From contig NBAZ01000019.1 in assembly GCA_002794735.1 (NCBI GenBank), positions 186,001 through 250,000 on the forward strand: 64,000 nucleotides of DNA, read 5' to 3'. The stretch's first letter is position 1. The number at the start of each line of letters is the position of its first letter. Source of the stretch: Pyrrhoderma lamaoense. Taxonomy: Eukaryota; Basidiomycota; Agaricomycetes; Hymenochaetales; Hymenochaetaceae. Below, in pieces: positions 57,440 to 64,000 of the stretch. The position numbers and the translations under genes are program-made. The notes under the pieces are model-generated. The model saw nothing but the letters and a program-made list of their open reading frames with translations, had not been told where the DNA came from and made no database searches.

Positions 57440-58467
57440 ATGGAGGGTCGGCATTCCAACCTGTTCGACCAGACTAGTCTTCGTCTCCATCCAGATGGAA
57501 CTCGTGTGAAAGCTGGAATAGAAAGCCGTGGCAAGTCAGCGAATAAAGCAAACTTGTCATTACGCCAATCAAAATACACAACAAAAGACTACCTCGGGAA
57601 TTGGATTGCAACTGATGCTTCGGGAACGGATAATATCAAGCACAGATACCACGGAAAAAGAGCTGTAGATGACCATCTGCATGAGAGAGAAGATGAGATA
57701 GATCCAAGCTTATCACCGGAGAGCAGACAGAATGCTAAAAATGAAGAACGCGGCGAAAGGGACCGTCGGGCTAGGAAAAGACGTAAATTCTACGAGGATC
57801 TCTCTTTCCTTGACGAGCCCGTCTCCTTTCCAGAGACTTCTCTTCTTTCTGGTCAAAGTGTAGCCCGGAGCGGAGCAAGCGGCATGAATCTCTCTCGTCA
57901 TCATCACTTCCTATCCCCTCTTCAGTAAGCAGAGTTTATCACTCCGAAGATGCTAGGCCTTTCCCTTCTAATTCACCATACTTCATCTATAAAGGAACTC
58001 CTTAAATGTGTGCATTTTTTCGCTAGCGAGTACTATACTGCTAGAGGCTGTTTGTACAATGAACCTAGAAGGTCCAGGGCTATCAAAAAGGCCAGACGCC
58101 AGGAGAAATCATCTAGGGGCAAAGCTGACAGCATAGAACAGCTATCTAATAAAAATCAGGAGCATCACAGTGGAGAACAAAGTCCGGATGAAGGCGATGA
58201 TTCGACTGAGACACCTCGTGTTCTGAACAGTTCTGAACGTAAAAGGTCTAAACAAAAATTGCAGCGGGATATGTATAGATCATTTGATGGTACGGCACTA
58301 ATGGCTATTGGTATGTTTTTTTTCGGCGTGCGGCGAATAAAATATAAAAATTTCTCAAGCTGAGTGTTATATACCAATCTAAAGGGATGCTTCTTCAAGA
58401 ACATATAGCCTACTACGTATCAAAGGAATTACACTCTGAAAATTCAAACGACGGAGAAAAGACTTAA
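57440..58467 (+). CDS. Unrecognised basic nuclear-looking protein
   Basis: I do not recognise this protein. Model: exons 57440-57924, 58027-58310 and 58385-58467, 283 residues, phases closing with no inserted base. Visible features: a charged N terminus (KHRYHGKRAVDDHLHERED), a basic cluster RDRRARKRRKFYEDLSF that looks like a nuclear localisation signal, a second basic stretch (RSRAIKKARRQEKSSRGK), an acidic Ser-rich segment (EQSPDEGDDSTE), KRSKQKLQRDMYRSFDGTA, and a C-terminal hydrophobic helix LMAIGMLLQEHIAYYVSKEL split by the last intron. The concentration of conserved-looking residues at the C terminus suggests a short interaction domain, perhaps in transcription or chromatin. First intron (102 bp) is less certain; an alternative uses a frame shift near 57885. 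Confidence 0.55.
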
Positions 58468-58850
58468 GGGCGATCATAATAGAATCATGATGTGAAGAAC
58501 TTGACATATCAAACAAGTATCTCTAGAACAAGAATGATCTTCGACTTTCTTGACGGAGAATAGGAATTGCGGCAGTAACGATGATATTATTGGGAAGCTA
58601 GGCACAAAAAGAAATATGAAGGAGTTTTTGCCTTATTATAGATAGTTGATTACATTTCCTGTGCTAAATGACCAAATAGTGGTATTATCCCCTTGATATA
58701 CTGTTTCACTCCCGGAGTTACTATTAAATCGATAAGAATACATTACCCAAAAGGAGTGCTCGAGGTGGAGGTAGAAAAATGGAATTATAATAATCTATGT
58801 ATAAAAAATATTCCATTACGAATGTCTGGATGTCCAGAGTATTTCACCAA
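58468..58850. other. Intergenic between convergent genes
   Basis: About 380 bp between the stop of the preceding gene and the uL13m stop. The + strand frame at 58693-59073 is mostly antisense of uL13m and is not a gene. Confidence 0.5.
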
Positions 58851-59510
58851 TCATGATTTCCTCGGAATACTTTCACTCGGTAGGGTACCATCCTCCCAAC
58901 GTTTTAAGATGTTATGTCTAAAAGGACCCATATCATCATCCGCAAATATCCGTAGTCTTCCTAGCCGTCTGTCACGAAGTTTATTTTTTGGAAGCATGCC
59001 AGATACAGCTTCTCTAATGATCTGTGCAAATTCAAAAAGTAGTCAGTCAGCTGTTTTGAATTTTAAAATGTAGAACGGAAGAGCGGAAGAGCGCACGTCA
59101 TCAGGTTTCCGATTGATTAAATCTTTGAATTTTCTTTCTTTTAAGCCCCCAGGGAACATGGTGTGATGATAGTACATTTTCTGTTCAGCCTTGTTTCCGG
59201 AAACATGTACGTTTTTCGCATTGGTCACGACAACATAGTCACCACAGTCAGCTGTTAGTCGACGTAAATAGCTGTTATCACGATATAGGTAGTTGATATC
59301 TGAGTACACATACCTGAGGGATCATAAATAGGCTTATGCTTGCCCATAAGTACCGTTGCAATCCGTTCTGCAAGCTTGCCCAGAGTACGACCGGATGCAT
59401 CAACATGATGCCATGTTTTTGCGTAAGCAAGGACAGTCTGTATATATTTTATTTGTAGCTCACTAAAACTACTTTTGAAGTGTACTTACATTACCAACTG
59501 CTTGAGACAT
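58851..59510 (-). CDS. MRPL23: Mitochondrial large-subunit ribosomal protein uL13m
   Basis: Yeast Mrpl23 / human MRPL13 homologue of the mitochondrial large ribosomal subunit. Four exons: 59490-59510, 59314-59437, 59097-59251, 58851-59021, introns 52-75 bp; 156 residues, no frame break. It starts [20 protein letters not shown], then [80 protein letters not shown] and [19 protein letters not shown], all matching uL13. The mitochondrial rather than cytosolic form is indicated by the bacterial-type sequence. Divergent from SSN3, with 205 bp between the two start codons. Confidence 0.93.
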
Positions 59511-59715
59511 GTAGAAAAGCTGGTGACTGAAACCGACTGAAAGTTAATTGCACGTCCTTAAGTGTGACAGTGACAAAAGTTGTACGGGTCACGCGGTGAA
59601 ATGTTTCAATCATCTAAGTTTAGACTTAGGCTCGGGCTCGTTGAATGGTTCACATGGAAAGATTATTCTAGATGTTAGGTCGTTATTCTCACTTCATCTC
59701 TATTAATATCCCCTA

Positions 59716-61438
59716 ATGCTGGAGGACTGGTCTGCAGTCAGTGTTATACAGGCAGATCCTATGCGTGCCTATAGGGAGAAGCGCGATGAGGCACATAGGT
59801 CGGTTCAGAGCAAATACAATTTCCTAGGATTCATTTCTTCAGGTACATACGGACGGGTATACAAAGTACAAGCCAAAGATATCGAAGGTTCTGGAACGAA
59901 TGCAGGAAAGATTTACGCTGCTAAAAAGTTCAAACCTGATAAGGAAGGAGAAGTCGTTACATATACCGGTATAAGCCAAAGCGCTATTCGCGAGATTGCG
60001 GTGGGTATACAATATTATTGTATAGCTCCTACAAGGCTTACTGTGATTGATCTTCTGCTGGCCCCAAGCTAAACCGTGAAATTCATCATGAAAACATCGC
60101 TGCTCTCAAGGAAGTCATTCTAGAAGATAAATCAATCTACATGATCTTTGAATATGCTGAGCATGACTTCTTGGTTTGTATCATCATGCATCTTGGAATG
60201 GAGCGCGTCTGATACACAGGTGGAATCATTATAGCAAGTTATACACCATCACTCCCAAAGCTTACGATCTCAAATTTCCATGCCTGTTTTGAAATCACTC
60301 ATTTATCAGCTTCTTAATGGAGTGCTCTACCTCCACTCTTGTCATATTCTTCATCGTGATTTAAAACCTGCAAACATTCTCATCACGTCCCAGGGTGTCG
60401 TCAAAGTTGGAGATCTGGGTCTTGCGCGACTTGTATATGAGCCTCTTCAACCACTAATTGCAGGTGATAGAGTGGTGGTCACCATCTGGTACCGTGCACC
60501 AGAGTTGCTCCTCGGAGCTAAGCACTATACCAAAGCGATTGACATATGGGCCGTGGGGTGTGTCCTCGCGGAGTTAGCAAGTCTTCGGCCGATTTTCAAA
60601 GGGGAAGAAGCAAAAATGGATTCCAAGAAGAATGTTCCTTTTCAACGAGATCAATTAATCAAAATATTTGAAGTAAGAGGGACGCCTGATGGTTTGTATA
60701 GCTTCATGCAGTATTGTAAGAAATTTGTATACTAACCTATCCTAGTAAATGAGTGGCCAGGTCTGAAGCATATGCCTGAATATCAGAATATGAAACGCTT
60801 AGAGAGGCTAGCAGACTATTCATCGTTACATCATTAACGACATTAAATTCATATTCATACAGGTACAAAGACAGACTTGGTGAATGGTGGCAGAGTAGGT
60901 TCAATGTTCGTAATGGTAGTAATGGTTATGATCTCCTGCGCCATCTTTTTGCATACGATCCTGAGAAACGACTTACCGCTCGTGAAGCATTAGAACATAA
61001 ATGGTTTCAAGAGGATCCGCTACCTACCCGCAAGTATGATCATCCTATTCAAACTGCTTACATTCAAAACTGCTTACGCCTTCTCCCTTTTCATATATTT
61101 CTATTTTTGAAAGTGCTTTCCTATCGCTATCAGCTTCACAACTTCCCCCGCAACGTCGGCTGACACATGATGAGGCTTCATCAGCAATGCTTCCGGTGAA
61201 TGCAGCAGCCCGTGCACCTCCTCCAGCACCTGCAAGCACGACTCGCACTGTCAGCGGTGTACCCAGTTTCAGTGGTGGATTTGGAGCAGCTGCAGGGTCT
61301 GGTTCATATACGACCAGCCAAGGGGGCGGATATAATGGCATGGGATTGTCTCGCCTTCCGGTCGGTGTTTCTAGTTCTAGTGCAAACGCTAGTGATAGTA
61401 TCGCAGGCAATACGCGAAAGAAAGCGAAGCTGGCGTAA
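59716..61438 (+). CDS. SSN3: Mediator cyclin-dependent kinase CDK8/Ssn3
   Basis: Catalytic subunit of the Mediator kinase module, partner of cyclin C, acting on RNA polymerase II and transcription factors. Exons 59716-60000, 60069-60173, 60235-60691, 60746-60824, 60863-61033, 61114-61438; 473 residues with exact phase closure. Kinase features: [13 protein letters not shown] (glycine loop), AAKKFK (Lys), the C-helix motif [11 protein letters not shown] typical of CDK8, FEYAEHDFL hinge, [11 protein letters not shown] catalytic loop, GDLGLARL with DLG in place of DFG as is usual for CDK8, [20 protein letters not shown] and the C-lobe [13 protein letters not shown]. The C-terminal tail is Gly/Ser-rich with a basic end RKKAKLA. 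The fourth intron (60825-60862) is only 38 bp. Family call is firm. Confidence 0.93.
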
Positions 61439-61833
61439 TACCCTGTCTTCATGTCGTTTACAAATTAAACATTGTACGTATAATCTCGTTTGTGGATCTC
61501 GTTTGTGTTCTGTGTAATCAATAAGCTCCTGCGCTTTCTTTTTTCTTACCGAGCGCAGTATATTCAATCTGTGAACCTCACTTCCGTTTTCAGTAAACCC
61601 TTCAACTTGTGAGGGAACTAACAACGTTGAGAACAAAGCCCCTCTTTAAGAGATGAATATGCAAATTAGGGGTCTTTGTATCAAAGCGGAATAACCGCAG
61701 CATGGGCGTATCAGCCTTGTTGTGGGCAGTGAGTGTTTTCAAAGAATCGACCCAAGTTACGAAATCGCAGTGATACTTCCCTTGATACTTGAAGGACCAT
61801 ATCCCTGGCGTACAGGTTTTACACGCCCTTACC
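61439..61833. other. Intergenic, SSN3 downstream / DUF7918 upstream
   Basis: Nearly 400 bp without a coding frame of note; overlapping frames on the - strand cross both neighbouring genes and are not credible. Confidence 0.45.
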
Positions 61834-63490
61834 ATGAGGTATAAACAGTATGAGGTCTGGATTGAAATGGATAAAGGGCATATGAGAATGGATGAATATT
61901 CGAGGAAGCTTAACACCGATCCATACGGTGATGATAAGATAGAAAGAGCTACTTGCTATATTGCAAGCGAAATTGGGAAGGTTGGTCCCTTGTGGCTCTC
62001 ACCGCTCGTGTAATTACTCAGGGTATGCAAACGTGCTAGACTTTTACAGTTCACATTGTCGACTGTAGCCGTCCTTTAGATAGGACGAGCTTGGTAAATA
62101 TATTCATTGACGGTGTGCTCGCAGATGACCACATCATTGACGGGGAAGGGGGATCAAATGGAAGGAAGAGCAAGGAAGTAAACCAAAGCTATATTTCTCA
62201 TGGCGTGGCCGTCTCTATGGACACTCATCAGAAATACATGTTCACGGCTTCAGGAGCCTTACGAGGCATGTCCTTTGAGCCATTTCTACGCCTACTTTCT
62301 TGTCACTAAAAATATGGTATCAAAAATAGGAAAACCATCTAAGTTCTATAATAAAAACTGGATAGAAGATGTCGGTAGCATCATTGTCGAGATATGTCAA
62401 GCTGAGATACGCCCAAGATCATTTTCAAATTCACATTCCACGTTTCAAAGTCCAAGCTTCCTTGAACTTGCCAAATCACCTCTGATGGCCAAAGCGAGAA
62501 CCAAATATACTCATAGAATCGGGTATGTTGAAAATTGACACGGAGTTTGATATAATTTGAGAAATGTATTCAATGGCACATCTTCAGACTTCAATCGGAA
62601 CCGACGAGGCTCGAAGGGTCAAAATACATGGGAATAGGGGATGTTTTTGACAAAAATGACTCCCATAACATTATTATCTTTGAGTTCAAATATCGCCCAA
62701 AGCGTTAGTCTTTTCTCTGGGATATTTCTTAATCTGACTCCTTTAACCCTTCGTACGTTTTGATAGACATTCTCGAGGAAAAGGGTATAGTAATATATCA
62801 AAATCACAGCTCGACGGAAAGGAAGACAGATATAAAAATAGACGAAGGCTATCAATTTTCTATGATGAAGAAAAATATACGTACCGAAAAATTTGCAGGA
62901 TATTCGGCACACAAATTCGAATCACGTAGGGAGAGGCCCACAACGGAATGTATCCCGCATGAAAAAGAACAAGGAACACTGAGTGCCCTTGAATCTCCGA
63001 ATTGGAAAGATGGTAAAGCTCGTAAGCGGGCGTACGAGTCGGAAGAAGAGGAAGAGGATGCTACCAAGGATGTACTGTTACATAATATGCGTCTCCACTT
63101 GAAGGTGGGGTGATACGTTCATCCCTATACTGTCTCTGGATCTCATAGTTGTTTCGCAGCTGCTACAAGGACAGATGGCCATCATCCAAAAGCGCCAGAG
63201 ATATACCACCAGGTCTATCAAAGATACAAGAGAAATGCTCGTCGATCTCGAGGTAAAGCTGAAACTACATTTATATCCTAGAAGATAATCATTTCTCACT
63301 GTACCATCTGGCATTTGCTTATTTGAGATAGTTCTGGCAATGCGTTGCGCACAGTAACCAAAAGGAGCAATTAAAAGTGATGAGGGACATGAGGGAACAA
63401 GAAAAGCTTAAAAGAATTACTTCTGAGCGTCCGAAAGATGCACTGGGGTTTTCAAATCCCCCGAGAAAACGACATCATAGAGAAGCATAG
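61834..63490 (+). CDS. DUF7918-type protein with C-terminal coiled coil
   Basis: Basidiomycete-specific family of unknown function. Exons 61834-61980, 62040-62522, 62588-62703, 62767-63104, 63160-63252, 63332-63490. The DUF7918 core opens with YEVWIEMDKGHMRMDEYSRK, ATCYIASEIGK, TFTVHIVDCSR and VNIFIDGVLADDHII, and closes with NIIIFEFKYRPKHILEEKGI before the tail. The tail has a basic/acidic region (RKRAYESEEEEEDATKD) and a helical, Gln/Lys-rich end (LLQGQMAIIQKRQ, KVMRDMREQEKLKR), likely coiled coil, with NPPRKRHHREA at the end. In exon 2 near 62281-62291 the frame must change by net two lost or one gained base; about 445 residues then result. No enzymatic motif is visible. Confidence 0.75.
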
Positions 63491-64000
63491 ATTTTGTCAA
63501 GGACAACCATATATACATATGAGTAGATAGGCTCATAAAAAATAGCCAGTAACTCTGTGAGCATGTTATGTACATGTATATTCGTGTTTCAGTATAGCAT
63601 ATATAGAGAAATATGTTGATTATTGTCAGAATTTTGGGATGTGGCTAATGTATAAATGTGTTCTGACTAATAGATTGGGGTTTAAAACTATTGGTTTGCT
63701 ATTGATTCACGCGTTTATTCGGCTTCCCCCGGGGATAACCGTGCCTTCTTCATGTGTTAAATTATTTCCCCTGCCGAGGCACACTTCAAACGCGGGGTAG
63801 ACAGAAAAGCTCAGCTTGTAGAAGAGGTTCGACACCGTGTCGACGTCAGCACAATGAAAACGACCTCGGAATCATATGGGGTACCTCGGATAATGTCAAG
63901 AAATAATGTTATGACGTCTTTTGAGGTACGTTGTTAATAGAGTTGAAAAAGACAAGTTAGTATTGTCATATTGACGCGTGAATATATAAAACTTAAGAAC
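63491..64000. other. Intergenic, right end of window
   Basis: No gene seen. Contains ACGCGT at 63710-63715 but no other recognised feature. Confidence 0.4.

Noticed and set aside
57885..58018. Frame shift in the unrecognised protein giving a Ser-rich extension
   Set aside because: A consensus 102-bp intron (57925-58026) keeps a single frame without any inserted base, which is simpler.
58693..59073. 126-codon + strand frame
   Set aside because: Lies mostly antisense to the last uL13m exon and its intron; the - strand reading matches uL13 residue by residue.
1..64000. tRNA, rRNA, CRISPR arrays, full LTR or DNA transposons
   Set aside because: Looked for T-loop-like boxes, regular spaced repeats, long terminal repeats and transposase or reverse transcriptase motifs; none seen by eye. 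Small or decayed elements could have been missed.

Overview
The window is nuclear DNA of a filamentous basidiomycete fungus, almost certainly an Agaricomycete. The evidence is dense short introns (mostly 50-65 bp, GT-AG), a FunK1 fungal-type protein kinase, two DUF6533 seven-helix membrane proteins and a DUF7918 protein, all families typical of mushroom-forming fungi. I see no bacterial, organellar or viral genes, no CRISPR array, no rRNA or tRNA gene and no intact transposon.

Layout. 1-7.8 kb is housekeeping: SKI8 (partial, -), RPD3-type histone deacetylase (-), VPS41 (+) and mitochondrial bL34 (+). 9-14.4 kb is an accessory block of three tandem paralogues of an unrecognised family with glycine-rich hydrophobic segments, each with a TATA box about 100 bp before its ATG. 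15.6-18.1 kb holds a uric acid/xanthine permease (-) with two GATA sites upstream. 20-24.9 kb holds two tandem DUF6533 genes of 15 exons each, whose first 14 exon lengths match exactly, including an apparent 2-nt exon. 25.8-31.1 kb holds a FunK1 kinase gene (-) and a 5'-truncated inverted second copy (+) sharing a nearly identical 750-bp tract. 32-64 kb returns to mainly conserved genes: LARP7-like RNA-binding protein, AlkB-type dioxygenase, NADAR protein, SAP18, aspartate-semialdehyde dehydrogenase (HOM2), TAF4, NUP188, mitochondrial-type methionine aminopeptidase, an F-box protein, an unrecognised nuclear-looking protein, mitochondrial uL13, the Mediator kinase SSN3/CDK8 and the DUF7918 protein.

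Several genes act in transcription and chromatin: RPD3 and SAP18 (Sin3-type corepressor), TAF4 (TFIID) and SSN3 (Mediator kinase module). Others are single-copy cell machinery: SKI8 (RNA decay and transcription), VPS41 (HOPS), NUP188 (nuclear pore) and two mitochondrial ribosomal proteins. There is no sign of a co-regulated metabolic cluster.

Quality warning. Splice models were built by eye from phase, splice consensus and family conservation. In at least ten conserved genes the reading frame breaks at one or more points where adding one base, usually to a C or G run, restores the family sequence. The breaks hit essential genes, so I read them mainly as assembly indels; positions are given per gene. 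Genes with no break (LARP7-like, SSN3, uL13m, FunK1 copy 1, DUF6533 copy 1, F-box) close exactly to a whole number of codons.
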